Shown: positions 1-6,117 of the stretch, one piece after another | How positions within the stretch are numbered: the first letter of the stretch is position 1 | How the letters are laid out: every line of letters begins with the position of its first letter | Source: Candidatus Pacearchaeota archaeon | Lineage (GTDB): Archaea; Nanobdellota; Nanobdellia; Pacearchaeales; GW2011-AR1 | DNA length: 8,934 nt | Direction: 5' to 3' | Assembly (NCBI GenBank): GCA_023142835.1 | Contig: JAGLIS010000033.1 | Coordinates: 1-8,934 of the forward strand | Position numbers and translations under genes: made by a program | Notes under the pieces: generated by a model | The model's database searches: none | Told to the model about the DNA's origin: nothing | Seen by the model: the letters and a program-made list of their open reading frames with translations, nothing else

Positions 1-1
1 T

Positions 2-37
2 ACAGGTAGCCTCCCTTGAGTTAGTTGACGTTGTCAT
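2..37 (-). CDS. Possible start of a further minus-strand gene, cut by the window edge
   Basis: An ATG on the minus strand at 37-35 opens a frame of 12 codons (MTTSTNSREATC) that runs off the window without a stop. It lies 14 bases beyond the stop of the coiled-coil gene on the same strand, a spacing that would suit an operon partner. No ribosome binding site is visible, and the TATA-like stretch at 43-49 is too close to the ATG to be its leaderless promoter. Too little protein is visible to assign a family, and the frame may be open by chance. Confidence 0.25.
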   Translation of the reverse strand, partial: MTTSTNSREATC

Positions 38-51
38 ATCTTTCTATAAAC

Positions 52-441
52 TTAAGAGTATTTATTTGTTTCTTTTTTAGAGAGTTTGTCTTCGATTAAT
101 TCTTCAACGTCTTTTTTCCTCATGAATTCAAGAGGTTGAAAGTCTTTGAGCATTCTTTCAATGAGAATTATACTATCTTTTTTTACAAATTTACCAAGTT
201 CTGATAAAATGTTATTAGAAATTTTTTTGATTTTGTCTAAGTCTTTTTTTATTTCTTGATTTTCTTTTTTTATTTCAATTAGTTCGTTTTCAAGTTCTTG
301 TCTTGAGGAGATTAAATTTTTCCCAAGTAATAGGACTCGTTCTCGAATTAATTTATTTCTTTCATCGAGGTCTCTTAATCTTGTGTTGAAATCTGATAAA
401 AGAAATTGGACTTGGTTATTATCTTCTTGAAGTTCTGCCAT
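52..441 (-). CDS. Coiled-coil protein, divergent from the pilus ATPase gene
   Basis: This is a 129-residue, highly charged soluble protein with no signal peptide or membrane segment. Residues about 10-85 are almost continuous heptad-like helix rich in L, I, E and K (for example ELENELIEIKKENQEIKKDL), followed by a shorter helical tail (about 88-125) with FQPLEF and RKKDVEELIEDKL. It ends in a lysine-rich tail. The ATG at 441 is supported by a TATA-like box on the minus strand about 26 bases upstream, giving a leaderless message. The gene is divergent from the secretion ATPase and shares its 158-base promoter region. From memory, similar short coiled-coil proteins occur beside GspE-type ATPases in DPANN genomes; a role as a cytoplasmic scaffold or regulator of the pilus machine, analogous to archaellum FlaC/D/E, is speculation. 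No catalytic motif is seen. Confidence 0.8.
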   Translation of the reverse strand: MAELQEDNNQVQFLLSDFNTRLRDLDERNKLIRERVLLLGKNLISSRQELENELIEIKKENQEIKKDLDKIKKISNNILSELGKFVKKDSIILIERMLKDFQPLEFMRKKDVEELIEDKLSKKETNKYS

Positions 442-462
442 ATCTGATTGTTGGTTTAGGAA

Positions 463-470
463 GTTTATAA
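463..470 (-). promoter_or_regulatory. TATA box of the coiled-coil gene (leaderless)
   Basis: The minus strand reads TTATAAAC over 470-463. Its centre lies about 26 bases upstream of the ATG at 441, the distance at which archaeal TBP/TFB starts transcription, so the start codon should coincide with the 5' end of the message. No Shine-Dalgarno sequence lies before this ATG, which agrees. Confidence 0.55.
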
Positions 471-547
471 TTGTTCCGAAGGAGTTTGATGATTTCTATA
501 ATTAATTTTGGAGATATTAAATAATTGGGTGTAGGTTTCTTATCACC

Positions 548-577
548 AATATGTTTTAATATGTGTTTTTATTTATG
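548..577 (+). promoter_or_regulatory. Promoter of the secretion ATPase gene, with a 10-base-period direct repeat
   Basis: A T-rich TATA-like element (TTTTTATTTATG, 566-577) lies about 29 bases before the ATG at 600, predicting a very short or absent leader. Just upstream, AATATGT occurs at 548-554 and again at 558-564, exactly one helical turn apart, where a regulator or TFB could bind. Between promoter and gene a GGAG (584-587) sits 12 bases from the ATG. An ATG at 588 is followed at once by TAA and cannot be the start. Confidence 0.4.
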
Positions 578-599
578 CTGTAGGGAGATGTAAAGTAAA

Positions 600-2873
600 A
601 TGATATTCAAGGAGGATACGCCGTTATATTCTTATGAGGTTGTTCGTGAGAGTGGGGAGAATGTGATGTATGTGAATTATCTTGGGGCGAATTTTGTGCC
701 GTCGCTGGTTGATTCTGCTAGTGTGATGGCTAGGACTATTGATAATTTAAAAGAGGATTCGAATATTAGTAGGATTGTTTTTGTCCAACAGAGGAATTAT
801 TCTCATGATTTTTCGCAGGTGCAGATGTTGGTTGAGGTGACGAATCTTTTTGATTTTTTGACTAAACAGGAAAGAATTATTTCTCCTGAAAAGTTATCTT
901 ATTTGGGTGCAGATTATTATGGTGCATATGCTTTGTTGAATCATATTATAAATGAAGTTTTGAAGCAGGATCCTGTGCAAGCTTATAGGGAATTGAGGGG
1001 TGCGTTATTGGAGCAGAAGGCTTTGTTGGATAATGGTAAGGATTGTGAAAATTATATTAGACTTCTTGAGAAGGTGATTGTTTATTTTGATAATTTGCTT
1101 TTGATTCAAAAGTTGAAATTATTATTTGATTCGTATGTTTTGGGAGGTCGGGATATTTATTCGGAAGTTTTTCGTGCGGACATTATGCCTAATTTTACTT
1201 TTACTAGGATGGTGGCACGGATTCCGGATGATGGGGAGATTGTGAAGCAGTATAGTATTGCGGAAGGGCATGATAAGAGTTTGGTTACAATTTTTCGTCG
1301 ACCGAATAAGGCGAAGTTGGTTTATCATTTGTCGCCACCTGAATATATCCTCGATGAGGACCATCATATGCTTTTGAATTTAGCACGAAATGTTTTAATT
1401 GAACATCGGCCGACGGGAGAGGAGTTTAATGATCCTGAAAGGACGCGACAGGTTTTTTTTAATGTGGCTCGGGATTTGCTTTCTGATTTATCAAGTAATA
1501 AAAATGTTAAGTTGGGTTATGCTGATTTGACGAAGCTGGCGAATATTTTGGTAAGATATACTATTGGGTTTGGAGTTCTTGAGGTTTTATTGCAGGATGA
1601 GAATTTGCAGGATATTATGGTTAATGCTCCTGTTTCGTTGTCGCCGATTTTTGTTAGGCATAATGATTTTGATGAGTGTGTTAGTAATTTGATTCCGTCA
1701 CAGGAGGATGCAGATTCTTGGGCGGCGAAGTTTAGGATGTCGTCGGGTCGGGCACTTGATGAGGCGAATCCAATTCTAGATACTAATTTGGAATTGAAAG
1801 GTGTTAGTGCGAGAGTTGCGATTATTCAACAGCCTTTGTCTGCCGGAGGTTTGGCGTATGCTTTGAGAAGGCATCGAGGTAATCCTTGGACGTTGCCATT
1901 GTTTATTAAGAATAAAATGATTGATAGTCTTGGTGCGGGGTTGTTAAGTTTTATGATTGATGGAGCTAGGACGATGTTGGTTGCAGGAACGCGGTCGTCG
2001 GGTAAGACTTCTTTGTTAGGTTCGTTGTTGTTGGAAATTATGCCTAATCATAGGGTAATTACTGTGGAGGATACCTTGGAGCTTCCCGTCGCTGCTATGA
2101 GAAAATTGGATTATGATATTTTGTCGTTGAAGGTTAGGTCTGCTTTGGCTGGTGAGTCGACGGAGGTTTCGGCGGAGGAAGGGATTCGGGCTTCGTTGCG
2201 TTTGGGGGATTCGTCGCTGATTGTTGGGGAAATTCGTTCGGCTGAAGCGAAGGCGTTGTATGAGGCTATGAGGGTTGGTGCTTTGGCGAATGTTGTTGCG
2301 GGAACGATTCATGGTGGTTCGCCTTATTCTGTTTTTGATAGGGTTGTTAATGATCTTGGCGTCCCTGTTACTTCTTTTAAGGCTACGGATTTGATTGTTG
2401 TCGCGAATCCGATTAAGTCTGCGGATGGTTTGCATTCTTGGCGTCGTGTTTTGCAGATTGCGGAGGTGCGGAAGCATTGGACGAAAGATCCTTTGGCTGA
2501 AGGGGGTTTTGTTGATCTGATGAAGTATGATGTTAAAGAAGATGTGATTAAACCGTCAGAGGATTTGATTAATGGGGACTCGGAAATTATGAAAGATATT
2601 GCGGCGAATGTGAAGGGTTGGGCTGGGAACTGGGACGCTGTTTGGGATAATGTTGTTCTTCGTCAGAAGATTAAACAGGAGAGTGTTGATTTTGCGGAGA
2701 GGATGAAGATGCCTGAATTGTTGGAGGCAGGGTTTACGGTGAAGTCGAATAATGCGTTTCATCAAATTTCTGATAAGGTTAGCAAAGAGATTGGTTTGCC
2801 GACGAGTGAGGTTGTTTTTCCGAAGTGGAAGAAGTGGTTGGAAGAAGAGAGTAAGAGGTTGGGATTGAGTTAG
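600..2873 (+). CDS. Archaeal type II/IV secretion system ATPase (FlaI/GspE/TadA-like)
   Basis: This 757-residue cytoplasmic hexameric ATPase should power pilin assembly or export together with the platform protein encoded at 3493-5652. The N-terminal domain (about 1-280) opens with a YEVVRESGENVMYVNYLG block that, from memory, is shared by archaeal members. The catalytic T2SSE core (about 300-600) shows Walker A GTRSSGKTS (463-471, Lys469), an Asp box VITVEDTLEL (486-495), Walker B with SLIVGEIR (539-546, Glu544) and a His box AGTIHGG (567-573, His571), so all key residues are present and it should be active. A C-terminal extension (about 610-757) with several tryptophans (KGWAGNWDAVWDNVV, then KWKKWLEEE) makes it clearly longer than archaellum FlaI, which is roughly 500-550 residues. 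No prepilin peptidase gene is in the window. Pilus versus secretion use cannot be decided from sequence alone. Confidence 0.95.
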   Translation: MIFKEDTPLYSYEVVRESGENVMYVNYLGANFVPSLVDSASVMARTIDNLKEDSNISRIVFVQQRNYSHDFSQVQMLVEVTNLFDFLTKQERIISPEKLSYLGADYYGAYALLNHIINEVLKQDPVQAYRELRGALLEQKALLDNGKDCENYIRLLEKVIVYFDNLLLIQKLKLLFDSYVLGGRDIYSEVFRADIMPNFTFTRMVARIPDDGEIVKQYSIAEGHDKSLVTIFRRPNKAKLVYHLSPPEYILDEDHHMLLNLARNVLIEHRPTGEEFNDPERTRQVFFNVARDLLSDLSSNKNVKLGYADLTKLANILVRYTIGFGVLEVLLQDENLQDIMVNAPVSLSPIFVRHNDFDECVSNLIPSQEDADSWAAKFRMSSGRALDEANPILDTNLELKGVSARVAIIQQPLSAGGLAYALRRHRGNPWTLPLFIKNKMIDSLGAGLLSFMIDGARTMLVAGTRSSGKTSLLGSLLLEIMPNHRVITVEDTLELPVAAMRKLDYDILSLKVRSALAGESTEVSAEEGIRASLRLGDSSLIVGEIRSAEAKALYEAMRVGALANVVAGTIHGGSPYSVFDRVVNDLGVPVTSFKATDLIVVANPIKSADGLHSWRRVLQIAEVRKHWTKDPLAEGGFVDLMKYDVKEDVIKPSEDLINGDSEIMKDIAANVKGWAGNWDAVWDNVVLRQKIKQESVDFAERMKMPELLEAGFTVKSNNAFHQISDKVSKEIGLPTSEVVFPKWKKWLEEESKRLGLS

Positions 2874-2882
2874 TTTTATATA
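2874..2882 (+). promoter_or_regulatory. TATA box of the RHH-deaminase-platform operon
   Basis: TTTTATATA follows directly on the stop codon of the ATPase gene. A start about 26 bases downstream of its centre would fall near 2904, leaving a leader of about 9 bases before the RHH ATG at 2913. This suggests that the downstream three genes have their own promoter rather than depending only on read-through from the ATPase gene. Confidence 0.45.
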
Positions 2883-2908
2883 GTTACTATTAGTTACTTA
2901 GTGTAACT
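2881..2908 (+). promoter_or_regulatory. Candidate operator: TAGTTAC repeats with inverted partner
   Basis: TAGTTAC occurs at 2881-2887 and 2891-2897, exactly 10 bases apart. The second copy also forms a perfect 6-base inverted repeat, AGTTAC-ttagt-GTAACT (2892-2908). The array overlaps the end of the TATA box and the predicted start point of transcription. RHH proteins commonly bind short repeated half-sites spaced about one helical turn apart and repress their own genes; the next gene encodes an RHH protein, so autorepression is the natural inference. A short RNA hairpin is less likely because most of the repeat would lie upstream of the predicted start. Confidence 0.45.
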
Positions 2909-2912
2909 TAAA

Positions 2913-3062
2913 ATGGTGGATAAAGTTGTCAAGATTGATTCTGAGCTTTTGAAGAAAGTCGAAGAGTTTATTAATTTGGATGAAAATAAATTTAAGTATG
3001 TTAATCGGAAGCAGTTTATTGATATTGTTGTAGCTGATTATCTGGGGAGGTGTAAGAAATGA
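2913..3062 (+). CDS. Small ribbon-helix-helix DNA-binding protein
   Basis: A 49-residue protein with the layout of the MetJ/Arc/CopG fold: a short N-terminal strand (KVVKID, 4-9), helix A (SELLKKVEEFI, 10-20), a connecting loop (about 21-31) and helix B (NRKQFIDIVVADYL, 31-44). Such proteins bind DNA as dimers through the paired strands and are usually autoregulatory. It starts at the first ATG after its own TATA box and a repeat-rich candidate operator. Its TGA overlaps the ATG of the deaminase gene (ATGA), and the GGAGGTG ribosome site of that gene lies inside its last codons, so translation should be coupled. No toxin gene follows, so a toxin-antitoxin antitoxin is less likely than an operon repressor. 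The fold is assigned by pattern only. Confidence 0.75.
   Translation: MVDKVVKIDSELLKKVEEFINLDENKFKYVNRKQFIDIVVADYLGRCKK
3046..3052 (+). promoter_or_regulatory. Strong Shine-Dalgarno site of the deaminase gene
   Basis: GGAGGTG is fully complementary to the usual archaeal 16S rRNA tail and sits 6 bases before the ATG at 3059. It is the best ribosome site in the window and lies within the coding sequence of the RHH gene. An internal gene of an operon thus has a canonical site while most first genes here look leaderless. Confidence 0.75.
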
Positions 3063-3496
3063 AGCATCCTAATGAAAATATAATGAGGAAGTGTATTGGA
3101 CGTAGTTTGAAAAATAAGACTTTGTGGGTTGCGATTGTGAAGAGGGATAAGATTGTTGCGGAAGCGGGCGGGACTATTTTTTCTAAGAGTCATGATGTTA
3201 CAGGACATTCAGAGATTAACGCTATAAGAAAGGCGTGTAAGAAACTTGGGAATCATGAATTAAGGGATTGTTGGATTTATACTCCTTATGAGCCATGTAC
3301 AATGTGTATATCTGCGATTTGTTGGGCTAAGATGAATGGTATTGTTTATGGGGCGAGTCATAGGGACAGAAATAAGGTTTGGCCGTGGGGGATTTTGATT
3401 CCTTCAGAGAAGATGGTAAAGAAGTCTTCGCATAGGCCAAAAATAATTGGAGAGTTTATGAGAAAGGAGGCTAAGAGAGTCTTAGGGATGAAATGA
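3059..3496 (+). CDS. Zinc-dependent nucleobase/nucleoside deaminase (guanine deaminase-like, CDA fold)
   Basis: A 145-residue soluble enzyme of the cytidine/deoxycytidylate deaminase fold. The zinc site is complete: His50 and Glu52 in GHSEINAIRKAC, and Cys80 and Cys83 in EPCTMC, with Glu52 as the proton shuttle. The middle residue is serine (HSE) rather than the more usual alanine or valine. The block HSEINAIRKACKKLG, then DCWIYTPYEPCTMC and AICWAK, recalls bacterial guanine deaminases of the GuaD type more than tRNA adenosine deaminases or dCMP deaminases, so purine-base deamination is the best guess; substrate is not provable here. Its start overlaps the RHH stop and its stop overlaps the platform-protein start (both ATGA), so it is co-translated with secretion genes. 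That placement is odd for a metabolic enzyme. Length is typical of the family. Confidence 0.85.
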   Translation: MKHPNENIMRKCIGRSLKNKTLWVAIVKRDKIVAEAGGTIFSKSHDVTGHSEINAIRKACKKLGNHELRDCWIYTPYEPCTMCISAICWAKMNGIVYGASHRDRNKVWPWGILIPSEKMVKKSSHRPKIIGEFMRKEAKRVLGMK

Positions 3497-5652
3497 CAAG
3501 TACAGATGATATTTTGAAGAAGTATGGCTCGAAGATTGAGAGGCAGATGAAAGGGTATGATGAGAGTAGTGGGCAGACGAAGAAATTTAGTAAAAGTTAT
3601 AAGAAATTTCAGGAAGGGATGACGCCGGAGTTTTCAAATTATGAGAGATGGTGTAAGAGTCTTGGGAATTTTTTTACTTTGAAGGTTGGGGAGAAAGATA
3701 ATGCTCGTATTTCTAGGGCGATTGAGATTGCTCATTTGAATGTTACTCCTTCTGAAGTTCTTGTTTTCTCGACGGTGCTTTTGTTTTTGACACTTTTTGG
3801 AGGAATGTTATTATTTACAGGAATTTGGTTAATTAGTGGTGCGTTTTCTTTAATGTTCTTGTTTATGACTTTTCTCTTTGGTATTTTTTTGTTTCTTTAT
3901 TCGTCGAAGACTCCAGAGCGTTTGGCAATGATGTGGCGTTTGAAAGCGTCGTCGCAAATGGTTCCTGCAATATTGTATATTGTTATTTATATGAAACATA
4001 CTTCTAATTTTGAAAAGGCGATGGCCTTTGCTTCGGAGCATTTGCAGTCTCCTTTAGCAGATGATTTTCGGAAGATTTTTTGGGATGTTGAAGTTGGAAG
4101 GTTTTCTACGATAAAGGATAGCGTCGATAATTATTTAATTGGTTGGAGAGATTATAGTTTGGAGTTTATTGAGGCATTTCATTTGATTGAGTCAAGTTTG
4201 TATGAGTCAGATGAAACTAGAAGGATTGCAGTTTTGGAAAAGTCATTGCAAGTTATTCTCGATGGTGTTTATGATAAGATGTTGAAATATACTCATGAGG
4301 TTAAGGCACCTCTGACAAATATTTATATGTTGGGGATTGTTTTGCCGACGCTGGCGATTGCAATTTTGCCTTTGGCATCGACAATGGTCGGTGGTGCGAT
4401 TAAGTGGTATCATGTGCTTTTGGTGTTTAATGTTTTGATTCCTTTTTTAGTTCTTTATATGACTGAGAAAATTATGATGGAACGGCCAGGAGGTTATGGT
4501 GAGACGGATTTGTTGGAAAAGAATCCTCTTTATTCAAAGTATAAGAGTAATGATTCTTATGTGAAGGGATTTTTTGTAGGGTTGCCTTTTATTCTGATTG
4601 GACTTATTCCTTTTCTTTGGAGATATACTCCTATTCCGATTTGGTTGGGGATGGCTAGAGATTATAGTTGGAGTGAGATAGGATTGAATTTTATGGGGTC
4701 GTCGATGATTTTTGGAATTGTTGGTCCTGGAGGTATTTTATATGGTCCGTCGGGTTCTCTCGCATTAATTTTGAGTTTATTTATTCCGTTAGGTGTTGCT
4801 ATTATTTTTATTGTTGCGTTTAGGATAAAGACTGAGGAGATTCTTGTTGCGAGAAATAATTATAAGGAAGTTGAAAAGGAGTTTACTTCTTCGCTGTTTC
4901 AGTTAGGTAATAGGATTGGTGATGGGTTGCCTGCAGAGATTGCGTTTGCAAAGACGGCTGAGTCGACGAAGGGAACGGCGACAGAAGGATTTTTTAGGAT
5001 TGTTAATGAGAATATTCAGCAGTTGGGTATGAGTTTAGAGAGGGCGTTGTTTGATGTTAAGAGGGGTGCGGTTATTTTTTACCCTTCGCAGTTGGTTGCT
5101 ACTTCTATGAAAATTTTGGTGGAGTCTGTTAAGAAAGGGTTGAATGTTGCGGCTCGGAGTTTGATGTCGATTAGTGAGTATGTCAAGAATATTAAGAAGA
5201 TTAATATGAGGTTGAATGATTTGCTTGCGGATATTGTTTCTGATATGAAGTCGAATATGACTTTTTTGGCACCGTTGCTGTCAGGAATTATTGTAGGATT
5301 GGCGGGAATGATTACTACGATTCTTGGAGGGCTTTCTCAAATGTTTGAGTCTGGTGCAACTGGAGGAGTTATTGGGGGAGAGAATATTGGGGGGATGTTG
5401 GGGATGTTTGATGTGACTTTAATGATTCCGACTTATTGGTTGCAGATTGTTATTGGTTTTTATATTATTGAGATTGTATTCATTTTGACGTCGACGCTTG
5501 TTACTATTAAATCTGGTAGGGATGTTTTACAGACGACGGCTGAGACTGGGAAGAATTTGAAAGGGGCTATGATTCTTTATTTTGTTGTTGCGTTGGGTGC
5601 GATTATTGGATTGACTTTGGTCGGGGCTGTTGCTTTGGCTGGGTTGACTTAA
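3493..5652 (+). CDS. TadC/FlaJ-like pilus assembly platform membrane protein with two T2SSF domains
   Basis: A 719-residue polytopic membrane protein expected to be the inner platform on which the ATPase acts. A charged cytoplasmic N-terminus (1-85) is followed by two membrane segments (about 88-112 and 117-137), a first helical T2SSF domain (about 145-265), segments near 274-298 and 315-334, then further segments near 359-376, 400-418 and 422-443. A second T2SSF domain (about 455-585) contains the typical LGNRIGDGLPAEIAF stretch and a helical MKILVESVKKGLNVAARSL block. The end has segments near 592-613, 648-672 and 691-718, with a glycine-rich loop (about 621-637) between the first two. Two domains in one chain match FlaJ, but it is longer than typical archaellum FlaJ. 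Its ATG overlaps the deaminase stop; only a weak GGGATG lies just upstream, so translation probably depends on coupling. Confidence 0.92.
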   Translation: MTSTDDILKKYGSKIERQMKGYDESSGQTKKFSKSYKKFQEGMTPEFSNYERWCKSLGNFFTLKVGEKDNARISRAIEIAHLNVTPSEVLVFSTVLLFLTLFGGMLLFTGIWLISGAFSLMFLFMTFLFGIFLFLYSSKTPERLAMMWRLKASSQMVPAILYIVIYMKHTSNFEKAMAFASEHLQSPLADDFRKIFWDVEVGRFSTIKDSVDNYLIGWRDYSLEFIEAFHLIESSLYESDETRRIAVLEKSLQVILDGVYDKMLKYTHEVKAPLTNIYMLGIVLPTLAIAILPLASTMVGGAIKWYHVLLVFNVLIPFLVLYMTEKIMMERPGGYGETDLLEKNPLYSKYKSNDSYVKGFFVGLPFILIGLIPFLWRYTPIPIWLGMARDYSWSEIGLNFMGSSMIFGIVGPGGILYGPSGSLALILSLFIPLGVAIIFIVAFRIKTEEILVARNNYKEVEKEFTSSLFQLGNRIGDGLPAEIAFAKTAESTKGTATEGFFRIVNENIQQLGMSLERALFDVKRGAVIFYPSQLVATSMKILVESVKKGLNVAARSLMSISEYVKNIKKINMRLNDLLADIVSDMKSNMTFLAPLLSGIIVGLAGMITTILGGLSQMFESGATGGVIGGENIGGMLGMFDVTLMIPTYWLQIVIGFYIIEIVFILTSTLVTIKSGRDVLQTTAETGKNLKGAMILYFVVALGAIIGLTLVGAVALAGLT

Positions 5653-5660
5653 ATGAAACA

Positions 5661-5670
5661 TTTATAAATA
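5661..5670 (+). promoter_or_regulatory. TATA box of the six-cysteine pilin-like gene (leaderless)
   Basis: TTTATAAATA is centred about 26-27 bases before the ATG at 5692, predicting transcription to start on that codon. It supports 5692 over the in-frame ATG at 5701 and separates this gene from the upstream operon, which ends at 5652. Confidence 0.6.
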
Positions 5671-5691
5671 AAAAGGGTGTGTATATGATAT

Positions 5692-6015
5692 ATGGAAGTG
5701 ATGAATAAGAAAGGGAGTGAGATGACGATTGGGACTATTATTTTTATAGTTTTAGGGATTACTATCTTGGTGTTTTTGATTTTTGGGTTTTCTACTGGAT
5801 GGAATAATTTATGGGATAGAGTTACTCTGTATGGTGGAAGTTCTAATGTTGATACAGTTGTTAAGGCTTGTGCTTTGGATTGTTCTGTTGGAAATAAGTA
5901 TAGGTTTTGCAATGAGACTAGAAATTTGAATAATGGAACTGAGACTATTACTAATAAGGCTTGTAAAGATTTGATTTCGTATGGGGTTGATAAATGTGGG
6001 ACTCTTTGTGATTAA
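5692..6015 (+). CDS. Short pilin-like protein with class III signal peptide and six cysteines
   Basis: A 107-residue protein with the tripartite N-terminus of archaeal type IV pilins: a short basic stretch NKKG with likely prepilin-peptidase cleavage after Gly8, then a polar SEM and a hydrophobic helix (about 12-33, TIGTIIFIVLGITILVFLIF). Such a helix forms the filament core after cleavage. The outer part is small (about 35-107) with six cysteines at 60, 64, 73, 91, 102 and 106, which could make three disulfides outside the cell, and two N-glycosylation sequons (NET at 74, NGT at 81). The gene directly follows the platform-protein gene but has its own leaderless promoter, so it may be expressed at a different level, as expected for a structural subunit. 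From memory, similar small cysteine-rich pilin-like proteins occur in Woesearchaeota. Major versus minor pilin is undecided. Confidence 0.8.
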   Translation: MEVMNKKGSEMTIGTIIFIVLGITILVFLIFGFSTGWNNLWDRVTLYGGSSNVDTVVKACALDCSVGNKYRFCNETRNLNNGTETITNKACKDLISYGVDKCGTLCD

Positions 6016-6026
6016 TTTTAGGAATC

Positions 6027-6035
6027 TTTATTAAA
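6027..6035 (+). promoter_or_regulatory. TATA box of the glycosidase transcript
   Basis: TTTATTAAA is centred 26 bases before the ATG at 6057, the start of a 19-codon frame. The copy-2 box at 7514-7521 has the same spacing to the ATG at 7543. The conservation of box and spacing in both cassettes makes chance unlikely. Confidence 0.55.
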
Positions 6036-6056
6036 TCTCTTTAGGATGTTTTTATT

Positions 6057-6116
6057 ATGGAAATGGGCGGAGAGATTTTTGAATCTATAAGAAATTTTTT
6101 GAGGTTTGGAAGATAA
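6057..6116 (+). pseudogene. 19-codon remnant or mini-gene: tail of the 45-residue microprotein
   Basis: Starting at the predicted leaderless ATG, this frame reads MEMGGEIFESIRNFLRFGR and stops one base before the glycosidase ATG. Its last 17 residues align with the C-terminus of the microprotein at 7602-7739 (GGELLDSIRNVWRFGR). The substitutions are mostly conservative (Ile/Leu, Glu/Asp) and the ending IRN-x-x-RFGR is unchanged, but the membrane span is missing. It is either a deletion remnant or a retained leader peptide whose translation feeds ribosomes to the next gene through the TAAGATG junction. Sequence alone does not decide between these. Confidence 0.45.
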
Positions 6117-6117
6117 G

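Noticed and set aside
1122..1367. 81-codon minus-strand frame inside the ATPase gene
   Set aside because: It is antisense to a conserved gene, with no promoter and a composition typical of shadow frames.
2016..2477. 153-codon minus-strand frame inside the ATPase gene
   Set aside because: It is antisense to the conserved Walker and His motifs and gives an arginine- and asparagine-rich protein typical of reverse reading of T/G-rich genes.
2913..3062. Toxin-antitoxin reading of the RHH protein and deaminase
   Set aside because: The deaminase looks like a complete metabolic enzyme with typical length, has no secretion or toxin features, and is coupled on both sides to genes of the secretion locus.
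5649..5912. 87-codon minus-strand frame opposite the short pilin gene
   Set aside because: It covers the promoter and signal peptide of the pilin-like gene on the other strand and has no plausible start signals of its own.
6106..6117. TTG start four codons upstream of the glycosidase ATG
   Set aside because: It would add Met-Glu-Asp-Lys before MLNKSG and overlap the small frame; the paralogue at 7741 and the usual short class III n-region favour the ATG at 6118.
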